64,000 nucleotides of DNA from Catellatospora sp. IY07-71 (GCF_018326265.1 NZ_AP023360.1:2099501-2163500), one strand, 5' to 3'; positions 49,753 through 58,127 are shown, numbered from the stretch's first letter. A program made the numbers and translations. The notes: a model not told the origin generated them from the sequence alone.

Positions 49753-50739
49753 ATGCTGCGTTTCCTGATCAAACGGATGCTGCTCGGCGCGCTGACCCTG
49801 TTCGCCGTCAGCCTGGTCGCGTTCGGCATGTTCTTCATGCTGCCCCGCGACGCGGTCGCGACCATGTGCGAGAAGAACTGCAACGCCGAACGGCTCGACC
49901 GGATGCGCGACGAGCTGGGCCTCAACGACCCGCTGCTCGACCAGTACACCGGCTACATGAAGGGCATCTTCGTGGGCCGCGACCTGGGCAGCGCGCAGGG
50001 CGGGCGGTGCGACGCGCCGTGCCTGGGCTACTCGTACACCAACGGCGAGGAGGTCACCGACATCTTCGCCCGGGTCATCCCGGTGACGCTGAGCATCGTC
50101 ATCCCGGCCGCGATCCTGTGGCTGGGGCTCGGCATCGGGCTGGGCATGCTGTCGGCGCTGAAACGCGGCACCGTCTTCGACCGGCTGGCCATCGGCTTCT
50201 CGCTGGTCGGCGCCTCGATGCAGCTCTACTTCGTGGGCGGCATCCTGCTGATCGTGTTCGTGTACACGCTGAAGATCCTGCCGCCGCCGCGCTACGTGTC
50301 GCTGTGGGAGAGCCCGCTGGACTGGGCCGCCGGCCTGGTGCTGGCGTGGGTGGCCCTGGCCTTCCTGTTCTCCGCCGTCTACGCGCGGCTGTCCCGCGCG
50401 CAGATGCTGGAGACGCTGGCCGAGGACTACGTGCGCACCGCGCGGGCCAAGGGCCTGACCAAGTCGAGGGCGTACGGGCGGCACGCGCTGCGCGCGGCGA
50501 TCACGCCGATCGTGACCATCGCCGGGCTCGACGTCGGCGGCGCGCTGGGCGGCACGGTGATCACCGAGACCACCTTCGGCATCCAGGGCCTGGGCCGCAC
50601 CGCCGTGGAGGCGGTCCGGCTGGGCGACCTCTCGACGATCATGGCGACCGTGCTCATCTCCGCGGTCTTCATCGTCGTCGCCAACATCGTGGTCGATCTG
50701 CTCTACGCGGTCATCGACCCGCGGGTGCGGCTGAGTTAG
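49753..50739 (+). CDS. Oligopeptide ABC transporter permease (DppB type)
   Basis: A 328-residue permease. First helix MLLGALTLFAVSLVAFGMFF, then an external loop of about 70 residues, then five helices. The EAA loop is EDYVRTARAKGLTKSRAYGRH. The outer loop contains four cysteines (ATMCEKNCN and GRCDAPCLG), unusual for a DppB permease. Ribosome site GGAGG before the ATG at 49753. It is the fourth gene; the order (D, F, C, B, A) is the mirror of the common dppABCDF order. Confidence 0.93.
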   Translation: MLRFLIKRMLLGALTLFAVSLVAFGMFFMLPRDAVATMCEKNCNAERLDRMRDELGLNDPLLDQYTGYMKGIFVGRDLGSAQGGRCDAPCLGYSYTNGEEVTDIFARVIPVTLSIVIPAAILWLGLGIGLGMLSALKRGTVFDRLAIGFSLVGASMQLYFVGGILLIVFVYTLKILPPPRYVSLWESPLDWAAGLVLAWVALAFLFSAVYARLSRAQMLETLAEDYVRTARAKGLTKSRAYGRHALRAAITPIVTIAGLDVGGALGGTVITETTFGIQGLGRTAVEAVRLGDLSTIMATVLISAVFIVVANIVVDLLYAVIDPRVRLS

Positions 50740-50789
50740 CGGCCAACCTGTGATCGACGGGGTATGGCGAAATCCGTCGATCATTGCTA

Positions 50790-50795
50790 CATAAT
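50790..50795 (+). promoter_or_regulatory. Possible internal promoter (-10) for the binding-protein gene
   Basis: CATAAT in an AT-rich patch (ACATAATTTGTAGG) about 45 bp before the ATG at 50839. A separate promoter for the binding protein would give it higher expression than the other subunits. No clear -35 box. Confidence 0.35.
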
Positions 50796-50838
50796 TTGTA
50801 GGTTTCCTTCACATCTGGCACGAGTGACTGGAGTGGAT

Positions 50839-52578
50839 ATGAGAACGAGAGCGGCACTGGCCGCCGGCGGCGCGCTTGCGCTCGTCGTGGGCCTGAGCGC
50901 CTGCACGGAGAACACCGGCGGCAGCTCGGGTGTCGACCCCAACCGGCAGTCCAGCGGGGTCATCGCCACCGACCCCAAGGACTCGCTCGGCCCGGCGCCG
51001 GAGGTCCCGGGGGCCGTCAAGGGCGGCACCCTCACCATCCTGCGCGAGACGAAGATCTCGCACCTGGACCCGCAGCGCATCTACAACTTCGTGGGCCTCA
51101 ACACCGCTCCGCTCTTCGCCCGCTTCCTGACCACCTGGAAGGACGACGGCAAGGGCAAGGTCACCCTGGTCGGCGACCTGGCCGAGACCCCCGGCGTGAA
51201 CGTCAACAACGACTGCAAGGTCTGGGAATTCAAGATCAAGAGTGGGGTGAAGTTCGAGGACGGCAGCCCGATCACCTCCAAGGAGATCGCGTACGGCATC
51301 GCCCGCTCGTTCAACCCCGACCTCGCCGGCGGCCCCACCTACATCCAGGAGTGGCTCGCCGACACCGCGGCGTTCGACACCAAGTGGGACTTCAAGGCCA
51401 ACAAGACGTCGCTGCCGCCGGGCCTGACCACGCCGGACGACAAGACGCTGCGCTTCGAGTTCGCCAAGCCGCACTGCGACCTGCCGTTCGCCGCGTCGCT
51501 GCCGTCGACCGCGCCGCTGCCGCCGGCCAAGGACACCGGTGTCGACCTGGACGGCGCGCCGTTCTCGTCCGGGCCGTACAAGCTGACCAAGAACACCGCC
51601 GGTGTCGAGCTGGTCTTCGAGAAGAACGAGCACTGGGACCCGGCCACCGACCCGGTGCGCCACCAGTACCCGGACAAGTTCGTCTGGCAGTTCGGCCCGG
51701 ACGCCACCGCGCAGACCGACCGGATCATCGCCGACGGTGCCGACGCCGCGACGCTGGGCTGGAACGGCGTGGCCACCTCCCGGGTGGCGAAGGTGTCCGG
51801 TGACAGCGCGCTCAAGGGCCGCACGCTGCTGGAGCCGACGCCGAGCGCGAACCGGCTCACCATCAACACCCAGCGGGTCACCGACCTGGCCGTGCGCCAG
51901 GCGCTCAACTACGCGATCGACCGCGAGGGCCTGATCAAGGCGCTGGGCGGCGACTACGTCGCGTCCCCGATGACCACCCTGATGCCGCCGTCGACCCTGG
52001 GCTTCAAGTCGTTCGACGTGTACCCGGCGGGCAAGAACGGCGACGTCGAGAAGGCCAAGGCGACGCTGGCTGGCAAGACCCCGGAGCTGGTGCTGGTCAT
52101 CAGTGACGGCTCGGGCGACCAGGAGATCGGCACCCAGCTGAAGAACAACCTGGAGAAGGCCGGCTTCAAGATCACGGTCCGCACCACCCCCTCGGACAGC
52201 AAGCTGGACGAGACCAAGAAGAAGGACAACGACTGGGACCTGTACCTGGACTCCTGGGCGGCGGACTGGCCGAGCGGCGCGGCGATCCTGCCGGTGCTCT
52301 TCGACGGCCGCAGCATCAAGCCGGAGGGCAACACCAACACGTCCTACATCAACAACGACGCGATCAACGCGGAGTTCGACCGCGTGCTGGCGCTCGACCC
52401 GGCCAAGCAGGCCGAGGAGTGGGCGAAGATCGACGAGCGGATCATGAAGGAGCTCGCCCCGGCGGTGCCCCTCTACGCCGACGTCGCCTTCTACATCCAC
52501 GGCACCAAGGTGGGCGGTCTCTACATCGACAGCATCTTCGGCTACCCCGCCTTCACCCGCGCGTTCGTCAAGCAGTGA
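50839..52578 (+). CDS. Oligopeptide ABC transporter substrate-binding lipoprotein (family 5)
   Basis: A 579-residue lipoprotein. Signal peptide with lipobox LVVGLSAC (Cys23), then a linker. The SBP_bac_5 domain has GGTLTILRETKISHLDPQRI, WEFKIKSGVKFEDGSPITSK, DLAVRQALNYAIDREGLIKA and a DLYLDSWAADWPSG segment in the C-terminal lobe. It captures peptides or a similar ligand outside the membrane and delivers it to the two permeases. The ATG at 50839 has GGAG 6 bp upstream. Last gene of the operon. A family A repeat starts 19 bp after the stop. Confidence 0.94.
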   Translation: MRTRAALAAGGALALVVGLSACTENTGGSSGVDPNRQSSGVIATDPKDSLGPAPEVPGAVKGGTLTILRETKISHLDPQRIYNFVGLNTAPLFARFLTTWKDDGKGKVTLVGDLAETPGVNVNNDCKVWEFKIKSGVKFEDGSPITSKEIAYGIARSFNPDLAGGPTYIQEWLADTAAFDTKWDFKANKTSLPPGLTTPDDKTLRFEFAKPHCDLPFAASLPSTAPLPPAKDTGVDLDGAPFSSGPYKLTKNTAGVELVFEKNEHWDPATDPVRHQYPDKFVWQFGPDATAQTDRIIADGADAATLGWNGVATSRVAKVSGDSALKGRTLLEPTPSANRLTINTQRVTDLAVRQALNYAIDREGLIKALGGDYVASPMTTLMPPSTLGFKSFDVYPAGKNGDVEKAKATLAGKTPELVLVISDGSGDQEIGTQLKNNLEKAGFKITVRTTPSDSKLDETKKKDNDWDLYLDSWAADWPSGAAILPVLFDGRSIKPEGNTNTSYINNDAINAEFDRVLALDPAKQAEEWAKIDERIMKELAPAVPLYADVAFYIHGTKVGGLYIDSIFGYPAFTRAFVKQ

Positions 52579-52597
52579 GGTGACCCCCTCACCCGGC

Positions 52598-52664
52598 GAT
52601 CTTGCACGGACGGTGGGTACGACACGCCCCAAAAGGGCATAACGGCAACACTTCACGCAAGATC
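52598..52664 (+). repeat. Palindromic repeat family A, copy 7 (67 bp, lacks tail)
   Basis: Arms GATCTTGCACGG and CACGCAAGATC with the conserved GGGTACGACACGC centre; the 12-bp tail of the other copies is missing. Outer GGC/GCC extend the palindrome to 52595-52667. Sense-oriented, 19 bp after the binding-protein stop. Confidence 0.8.
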
Positions 52665-52668
52665 GCCA

Positions 52669-52707
52669 GAGCCGGGCTCCCGCGGAAACTTCCGAGGGGC
52701 CCGGCTC
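52669..52707 (+). terminator. Terminator after the ABC operon
   Basis: GAGCCGGGC pairs with GCCCGGCTC across a 21-nt loop, followed by CTTCGTT. It lies right behind repeat A copy 7. Confidence 0.55.
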
Positions 52708-52745
52708 CTTCGTTACGGCCGTACCGTGACCTGCTGACCGTGGGT

Positions 52746-52764
52746 GCAGTTTCCCCGAAACTGC
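52746..52764. repeat. Repeat family D, single palindrome
   Basis: GCAGTTTCCCCGAAACTGC: 8-bp perfect arms around CCC, identical to the second unit at 30050-30068. It is 34 bp beyond the truncated end of the S9-like gene. Confidence 0.8.
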
Positions 52765-52798
52765 GGGGCCGGCGGGGTGGGCGGTGTCCGTCCCGGAG

Positions 52799-54514
52799 TC
52801 AGGACGGGATGGTGGTGGGGGCGGTTTCCTGGATGACGACGGTGGGTGGGAGGTCGTCCAGGGTGTGGCGGGCGTAGATCTCGCTGTCCAGCTCGCGCGG
52901 GCCCAGGTAGCGCTCGGCCAGCGGGGGCGGGAGCGCCGACCAGTCCCAGGGCTCCACCGCGACCGCCGCGCGCACCGTGTCCGGGCGGCGGGCCGCCAGC
53001 ATCGCGGCCAGCCAGCCGCCGAAGCCGCTGCCGTACGCCGTGACGCGGGTGAGGTCCAGGTCCGAGTGCTTGTCGGCGATGATCCGCAGCGCCTCGGCGT
53101 GATCGGCGACGGCCAGGTCCGCGACCCGGCGGTGGGTCACCTTCTCGAAGCTCGGCGACACCCCGATCGTGCCCCGCCCGTCCACCAGCACCACCGCGAA
53201 CCCGGCCTCGGCCCAGTGCCGGGCCTGCGTGAACGCCTCGTGATCGTTGCGCACCTGCTGCGCGGTGGGCGTGTCCGGCAGGCACAGCAGCACCGGCAGC
53301 CGCCGGCCGAAGACGTGTCCCGGCGGGTACAGCACGGCCGTCGGCAGCCGCCGGTCGGTGACCCGGTCCAGGGTCGGGCGGTTCGTGGTCGCGGGCACCG
53401 GGCGGCGCGGGGTCAGCTCGGTGACCATGTTGCCGGCGTGCCACACGGTGAGCTGCACGCCTTCGTCGTCCAGGCTGCGGAACCCGGTCACCACCGTGTC
53501 CCCGCCGCAGGCGGCGCTGTGCCAGCCCGGGGCACTGGTGAGCCGGTGCACCACCATGCCGCCGCTGGTGCTGCTGCGTACGCGGAACAGGTGCTGCTCG
53601 GCGGGCTCGCCCTCGCTCGCCTCGATGAGCAGGTCGCCCAGCTCGCCACCGGCCGAGCCGGGGCCGAGGCGGCCCACGACGCGCCGGACGTACAGGTTGG
53701 GCGGGGTGAGCAGGGTGCCGTCGGCGAACAGGCAGCGCGCGTCGTACCCGTCGTGGGAGATCTCGCCGCCGACCAGCACCCGGCCGTCGGCGAGGTGGCG
53801 CGGCGTACCGGCGATGGGGTTGACCCAGCGCGGGTCGGCCAGCTCGGCGTGCACCTGGGTCTCCCCGGTGCGCCGGTCGACCGCCAGCACCAGGCCGTGC
53901 CCCTGCGAGCGGCGCAGCGCGGTGATCAGGGGGCCGCCGTCGGCCCAGCGCACCGCGCCGAGGTACGGGTAGATCTCGCGGTCCCAGTGCACGTCGACCC
54001 AGCCGCCGTCGAGGTCGAGCAGGTGCAGTGACACCTGGTCGCCGCTGCGCCGGGTGGCCAGCACGCTCTCCCCGTCGGGGGACCACCACCAGCCCGAACC
54101 CCGGCCGAAGTACGCGGCGTAGGGGTCGGTCTCGCCCCAGCGGACCCCGTCCGGCTCCCCGGCCAGCAGGTCGTCGCCGTCGGCGGACACCACCCGCAGC
54201 GTGCCCTCGTACAGGTACGCGATGCGCCGCCCGGTCGGATCGGGCCGCGCCGCGCGCACCGGGCCGGGCGTGGTCAGGGCGGTGACGCCGTCGGTGTCGG
54301 CCCGGAACAGGCGGCCGGCCGAGGTCCAGGTCACCACGGTGCCCGTGCGGTCCAGGGCGAAGTCGTCCACGTCCTCGGCCACGGTCCGGGACCGGTGGCC
54401 GAGCGGCTCGTCGATGTCGAGTACGCGATCGTGCAGGTGCCCCACCCGAAGGCCGTCAGCACTGACGGCGATGCGGTGGCCAGGCCCCGGCCCGTCAGGC
54501 TGCTGCGCCTCCAT
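52799..54514 (-). CDS. S9 (DPP-IV-like) peptidase homologue, catalytic residues lost and C-terminus short
   Basis: A 571-residue protein: an N-terminal beta-propeller (about 10-390, with repeated SPDGESVLATRR-like blades) and a partial alpha/beta-hydrolase domain. In active S9 enzymes the nucleophile elbow reads GWSxGG. Here it is YGSGFGGWLAAML, so the Ser is a Gly. The chain ends at DLPPTVVIQETAPTTIPS, before the regions that supply the catalytic Asp and His (about 120 residues missing). The other downstream frames do not contain the missing part. It is most likely a non-catalytic remnant or binding protein. It is divergent from mshB. Confidence 0.75.
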   Translation of the reverse strand: MEAQQPDGPGPGHRIAVSADGLRVGHLHDRVLDIDEPLGHRSRTVAEDVDDFALDRTGTVVTWTSAGRLFRADTDGVTALTTPGPVRAARPDPTGRRIAYLYEGTLRVVSADGDDLLAGEPDGVRWGETDPYAAYFGRGSGWWWSPDGESVLATRRSGDQVSLHLLDLDGGWVDVHWDREIYPYLGAVRWADGGPLITALRRSQGHGLVLAVDRRTGETQVHAELADPRWVNPIAGTPRHLADGRVLVGGEISHDGYDARCLFADGTLLTPPNLYVRRVVGRLGPGSAGGELGDLLIEASEGEPAEQHLFRVRSSTSGGMVVHRLTSAPGWHSAACGGDTVVTGFRSLDDEGVQLTVWHAGNMVTELTPRRPVPATTNRPTLDRVTDRRLPTAVLYPPGHVFGRRLPVLLCLPDTPTAQQVRNDHEAFTQARHWAEAGFAVVLVDGRGTIGVSPSFEKVTHRRVADLAVADHAEALRIIADKHSDLDLTRVTAYGSGFGGWLAAMLAARRPDTVRAAVAVEPWDWSALPPPLAERYLGPRELDSEIYARHTLDDLPPTVVIQETAPTTIPS

Positions 54515-54570
54515 GGCCGCGATGCTATCGACGCGGGAGGTCGGCGCGTGGCGGTTTGCCTGATGCGGGC

Positions 54571-54576
54571 TAGAGT
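54571..54576 (+). promoter_or_regulatory. Putative -10 box of leaderless mshB
   Basis: TAGAGT ends 6 bp before the GTG at 54583. No ribosome site lies in the gap. Confidence 0.45.
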
Positions 54577-54582
54577 GACCGG

Positions 54583-55443
54583 GTGGCTCGCAGCATTATG
54601 TTCGTGCACGCGCATCCCGACGACGAGTCGATCGGCACCGGCGCGACCATGGCCCACTACGCCGCGACGGGCGCGCACGTCACCCTGGTGACCTGCACCC
54701 TGGGCGAGGAGGGCGAGATCCACGTGCCGGACCTGGCCCAGCTGGAGGCGGCGCAGGCCGACCAGCTCGGCGGCTACCGGCTCACCGAGCTGCGGCAGGC
54801 GCTGGCGGCGCTCGGCCCGATCGACCACCGGATGCTCGGCGGCGCGGGCCGCTACCGCGACTCGGGCATGATGGGCACCCCGGCCAACGAGCACAAGCGC
54901 GCGTTCTGGGGCGCGGACCTCGACGAGGCCGCCGACCACCTGCTCAAGATCATGGACGAGGTGCGCCCGCAGGTCGTCGTCACGTACGACCCGAACGGCT
55001 TCTACGGCCACCCGGACCACATCCAGGCGCACCGGGTCGCCATGCGCGCGTCGGAGCTGGCCGCCGAGCGCGGCTTCGGCCCCGCCAAGATCTACTGGAC
55101 CGCGATGCCGCTGAGCGTGCTCAAGGCGGGCGTCGAGGCGCTGCGCGACTCGACGGACAACCCGTTCGCGGCGGTCACCGACGTGTCCGAGTTCCCGTTC
55201 GGCACGCCGGACGACGAGGTCGCCGCCTGCATCGACGGCTCCGACTTCCACGACGCCAAGGTCGCGGCGCTGAGGGCACACGCCACCCAGATCCCGGACA
55301 CGTCCTGGCTCTACTCCATCGCCGGCAACTTCGGCCAGGAGTTCATGGGCGTCGAGCACTACACGCTCGCGGTGGGCGAGCGCGGGCGCGGCGACGGCCC
55401 GTACGGCTGGGAGACGGATCTGTTCGCCGGACTGCCGGAGTGA
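54583..55443 (+). CDS. mshB: GlcNAc-Ins deacetylase (mycothiol biosynthesis)
   Basis: A 286-residue zinc deacetylase removing the acetyl group of GlcNAc-inositol in mycothiol synthesis. Zinc and catalytic ligands: [18 protein letters not shown] and [26 protein letters not shown] is shared by MshB and the mycothiol conjugate amidase Mca. Length (about 290) and the absence of an Mca-like C-terminus favour MshB. The GTG start appears leaderless. It overlaps the next gene by 4 bp; the same two-gene order is found at Rv1170-Rv1171. Confidence 0.9.
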   Translation: MARSIMFVHAHPDDESIGTGATMAHYAATGAHVTLVTCTLGEEGEIHVPDLAQLEAAQADQLGGYRLTELRQALAALGPIDHRMLGGAGRYRDSGMMGTPANEHKRAFWGADLDEAADHLLKIMDEVRPQVVVTYDPNGFYGHPDHIQAHRVAMRASELAAERGFGPAKIYWTAMPLSVLKAGVEALRDSTDNPFAAVTDVSEFPFGTPDDEVAACIDGSDFHDAKVAALRAHATQIPDTSWLYSIAGNFGQEFMGVEHYTLAVGERGRGDGPYGWETDLFAGLPE

Positions 55444-55862
55444 AGCTGCTGGATCTCGCATTGCGCGGGATCGGGGCGCTGCTCGCGGTCTTCCTCGGGG
55501 GCATGACCGCGCTGCTGGAGGCCGTGTACACGCCGTACCGGATCGGCGGCTGGCCCGCGCTGTGGCTGCCGCCGCTGGCGTTCGGCGTCAGCCTGCTGCT
55601 GGGCTGGTTCGCGCGCACCGTGACCGGCACGGTCTGGGGCTGGTGGCTGGCCGCGGTGCCGTGGTTCCTGGTGATGGTGTTCGCGGTGGGCGGCACCCAG
55701 GAGGGCGACCAGATCGCCGCGACCTGGCTCGGCCTGCTGGTGCTGGCGGCCGGCGGCATCGGCTTCGTCGGCCCCGCCGCCTACCGGGCGGGCCGCGCGA
55801 CGACCGCGCCCGCCGCCCGGCGGCCGGCCGTGCAGCCGCTGGGCGACGGGGCGCACCGCTAG
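55440..55862 (+). CDS. Small membrane protein (DUF6113-like)
   Basis: A 140-residue protein with four hydrophobic helices (about 8-28, 38-60, 66-84 and 98-118). It matches the short membrane protein that follows mshB in many actinobacteria (DUF6113), of unknown function. GTG start overlapping the mshB stop by 4 bp. Its own stop codon overlaps that of the next, convergent gene in a shared CTAG. Confidence 0.75.
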   Translation: MKLLDLALRGIGALLAVFLGGMTALLEAVYTPYRIGGWPALWLPPLAFGVSLLLGWFARTVTGTVWGWWLAAVPWFLVMVFAVGGTQEGDQIAATWLGLLVLAAGGIGFVGPAAYRAGRATTAPAARRPAVQPLGDGAHR

Positions 55863-56617
55863 CGGCTCAGCGCGTCGAGCCGCTCGGCCGCGTTCTGGTA
55901 TGCCGTCGCGGGAACCCGTTCGGTGCTGGTGAACGGCCGCTCGATCTGGTGGATGGTGAACAGCAGCAACGTGATCATCCCGGCCACCGCGCTGGTCATC
56001 GCGAGCTGCGTTCCGATGTGGTCGAACCGGAAGAACAGGATCGGCATCCCCGCCAGCAGCGCCCCGAACAGCAGCGCGAACCAGGTCACCTCGCCGATCC
56101 GCTTGTCCGCCAGGGCGAGCCGGTCCTCCCGGGCCTGCATCACGGCGTGCACCGCCGCCCCCGCCGACTCACCCTCGTCAGTGGACACCGGCAGCTGCGC
56201 GGACACCGTACGCAGCTCGTTGAGCATGGTCCAGCCCTGGTCGCCGACGGGCCGTCCGTCGCGCAGCCGCGGCAGCTCCCGGTCGATGATCTCCTGAAGA
56301 TAGGCGCGCGAGACGGTCTGGACGCGCGCCCGCACCTCCGGCGGCCCGGCGTCGGCTGCCCACGCCACCGACTGCACCGCCTGCGCCTCGCGGTATGTGG
56401 CGTCGCGCGCGTCGTTGCCGATCTGCCACACGTCGATGAACACGAACGCGGCGACGACGGCGTACAGCGTGCCGGTCATCGAGAAGACCACGCTGAGCAC
56501 GTCGTGGGTGTCGGCACGGCGGTCCGGCGGCCAGGAGCGGCGGATCAGCGCGACCGCGAGCGCGGCGAGACCGCAGACCCCGAGAAACCACAACAAGCCG
56601 CTCGCGTACGCGCGCAT
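55859..56617 (-). CDS. Membrane protein of the DUF4239 (bestrophin-like) type
   Basis: A 252-residue protein with four hydrophobic segments (about 5-25, 40-62, 178-198 and 205-225) and a long helical middle region (65-170). The last two helices (WFALLFGALLAGMPILFF, AMTSAVAGMITLLLFTIHQI) followed by ERPF are typical of DUF4239. Role unknown; the family is distantly related to bestrophin channels. The ATG at 56617 has GGGAGGCGCG directly upstream. It is divergent from the Pro/Ser-rich surface protein. Confidence 0.78.
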   Translation of the reverse strand: MRAYASGLLWFLGVCGLAALAVALIRRSWPPDRRADTHDVLSVVFSMTGTLYAVVAAFVFIDVWQIGNDARDATYREAQAVQSVAWAADAGPPEVRARVQTVSRAYLQEIIDRELPRLRDGRPVGDQGWTMLNELRTVSAQLPVSTDEGESAGAAVHAVMQAREDRLALADKRIGEVTWFALLFGALLAGMPILFFRFDHIGTQLAMTSAVAGMITLLLFTIHQIERPFTSTERVPATAYQNAAERLDALSR

Positions 56618-56641
56618 CGCGCCTCCCGGAAGTCCAGTCTG

Positions 56642-56660
56642 CCCAAACGTGACGTTTGGG
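56642..56660. promoter_or_regulatory. Perfect 19-bp palindrome in a divergent promoter
   Basis: CCCAAACGTGACGTTTGGG: 9-bp arms around a single G, between the divergent starts at 56617 and 56676. It lies immediately upstream of a TATACA -10 box (56663) and so is well placed to be an operator for both genes. Confidence 0.6.
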
Positions 56661-56662
56661 GC

Positions 56663-56668
56663 TATACA
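56663..56668 (+). promoter_or_regulatory. Putative -10 box of the surface protein gene
   Basis: TATACA with a 7-bp gap to the ATG at 56676 and no ribosome site, suggesting another leaderless gene. Confidence 0.45.
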
Positions 56669-56675
56669 GGATGCT

Positions 56676-57968
56676 ATGCGTGCGACGTCCAGATATCGAC
56701 CCCTCGTTGCCGGGCTGCTCCTGGCCGCCGCAGTCGCCGTCCCGCCCGCGGTGGTCTGGCACGCCCGGCCCGTCGCCCACGCCGCCGTCGCCGCGGCGGG
56801 CGTCGTGCTGCAGGTGCGGTCGGTCGTGCCGAACGCGCCGTCTGCCCTGGTCACGCTCGATCCCGACACCGGCGCGGTGCTCCACCACCGCTGGCTCGAG
56901 CACACCGTCAACGCCATCGGGTACGACGCGGCGCAGGGCCTGCTCTACGGGGTGGCCACCCGGCTGCGGTTGGCACCGTTGAGCGGGGGCGGGCATCTGG
57001 TCGCGGTCAGTCCTGCGGGTGACGTCGTCGACCACGGGCCGGTGCTCGGCGGGTTCGCCGCCACCGCCTACGCGGGCGCCGTCGCGGGGGGAGAGCTGCT
57101 GCTGCGCGCCGGCAACCGGCTGCTCGGGGTGGACGTGCGACCCACGTCGCCGACGTTCCGGCACGTGGTACGGCAGGTGCGCCTGTCGGCGCCGGTGGAC
57201 GTGGGGGACTGGGACTACGACCCGGTCCGGCAGGTGCTCGTCGGCGTCGACGGCACGGGTGGCTCCGTGCGCCTGGTCGAAGTCGATCCCGGCAGCGGGC
57301 AGGTGTCCACGCGGGCGCTGAGCGGGGCGCGGCGCGGCGGCTCGTACGGTTCCGCTGCGCTGGCCGGGGACGTCCTGTACACGGTGAACGACGGCATGGA
57401 CCGGCCACTGCGGGCGTACCGCGTCATGGTCGGCACCGGCGTCGCGACCGAGCTGTCGGTGTCTCAGCCGGTGCACGCGACCGACGCCGCCTGGGTTCAG
57501 GCACCGCCCCCGAGCCCACCGCCCTCGCCGAGCCCGAGCCCTTCGCCCAGTCCCTCGCCCAGCCTGTCGCCCTCGCCCAGCCCCAGTCCGTCGCCGAGCC
57601 CGAGTCCTTCCCCTTCGCCGAGCCCCAGTCCTTCGGCCGGCCCCGGCCCTTTGCCGAGCCCGTCAGCACCGCCCAGCCCGAGCCCTTCGCCGAGTCCGAG
57701 CCCTTCGCCGGTGTTGCCGCCGCTGGTGGTGCCGGTGTTGCCGCCGCCTCCGGCGCCGGAGCCACCCAGCCCCTCCCCGGAGCCGGAGCCGTCGCCGGAG
57801 CCGCCCGCGCCGCAGCCGAGCGCGGCCCGGCGACCGGCGGTCTATCTGCCGGAACCGGTATACGACGACTACGACCCCGTGACGACGGGCCGCAACACGG
57901 TCGTGATCTTCATCCTGGGTCTGTCCGGGGCGCGCCTGCTGCTGGCGGCCCGCCGCCGTCGCCGCTGA
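56676..57968 (+). CDS. Cell-surface protein with PS-rich stalk and C-terminal anchor
   Basis: A 430-residue exported protein. Signal peptide at 1-36 (LVAGLLLAAAVAVPPAVVWHA). Residues 45-275 resemble a beta-propeller-like domain (SALVTLDPDTGAVLHHRWLE, AYAGAVAGGELLLRAGN, LAGDVLYTVNDGMDRPL). A Pro-Ser repeat stalk of about 110 residues follows (277-390). The end has a hydrophobic helix (VVIFILGLSGARLLLAA) and RRRRR, which resembles a cell-wall anchor helix but with no LPXTG; YLPEPVY is the closest segment. Function unknown; adhesion or sensing is an inference. Confidence 0.75.
   Translation: MRATSRYRPLVAGLLLAAAVAVPPAVVWHARPVAHAAVAAAGVVLQVRSVVPNAPSALVTLDPDTGAVLHHRWLEHTVNAIGYDAAQGLLYGVATRLRLAPLSGGGHLVAVSPAGDVVDHGPVLGGFAATAYAGAVAGGELLLRAGNRLLGVDVRPTSPTFRHVVRQVRLSAPVDVGDWDYDPVRQVLVGVDGTGGSVRLVEVDPGSGQVSTRALSGARRGGSYGSAALAGDVLYTVNDGMDRPLRAYRVMVGTGVATELSVSQPVHATDAAWVQAPPPSPPPSPSPSPSPSPSPSLSPSPSPSPSPSPSPSPSPSPSPSAGPGPLPSPSAPPSPSPSPSPSPSPVLPPLVVPVLPPPPAPEPPSPSPEPEPSPEPPAPQPSAARRPAVYLPEPVYDDYDPVTTGRNTVVIFILGLSGARLLLAARRRRR
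57505..57715 (+). repeat. Low-complexity Pro-Ser coding repeat
   Basis: Tandem degenerate hexamers of the CCGAGC / CCTTCG / CCCAGT type coding (PS)n. Such DNA is prone to slippage, so the stalk length probably varies between strains. Confidence 0.8.
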
Positions 57969-58024
57969 GCCTGCGGGGCGATCGCCACAGCGGATGTGCA
58001 CCGTCGCCCGCCGGGGCACACCAC

Positions 58025-58082
58025 CTCCGCGCGCTACATCCCACAAGTTGTAGGTACAACACAGAAGTTGTGGAGCGCGGAG
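58025..58082. terminator. Bidirectional hairpin between convergent genes
   Basis: CTCCGCGCGCT pairs imperfectly with AGCGCGGAG; an inner GTTGTA-GG-TACAAC hairpin lies between. It is placed between the ends of the surface protein gene and the DUF2254 gene. Confidence 0.45.
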
Positions 58083-58127
58083 GGCACAGTCGGCTCGGAT
58101 CGTTCGACGGGCAGCACCGTGGCTGGA

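Noticed and set aside
46634-52578. Nickel or siderophore importer for the ABC operon
   Set aside because: The binding protein and ATPases are of the general peptide (family 5, oligo_HPY) type; no metal-specific features besides loop cysteines in one permease.
7729-52664. Dispersed family A repeats as a degraded CRISPR array
   Set aside because: Copies are kilobases apart, palindromic over their full length, inverted at places, and there are no spacers or cas genes.
54583-55443. Mycothiol S-conjugate amidase (mca) instead of mshB
   Set aside because: Length and the downstream membrane gene fit the mshB locus; Mca-specific C-terminal features were not seen. The two families are related, so biochemical proof would be needed.
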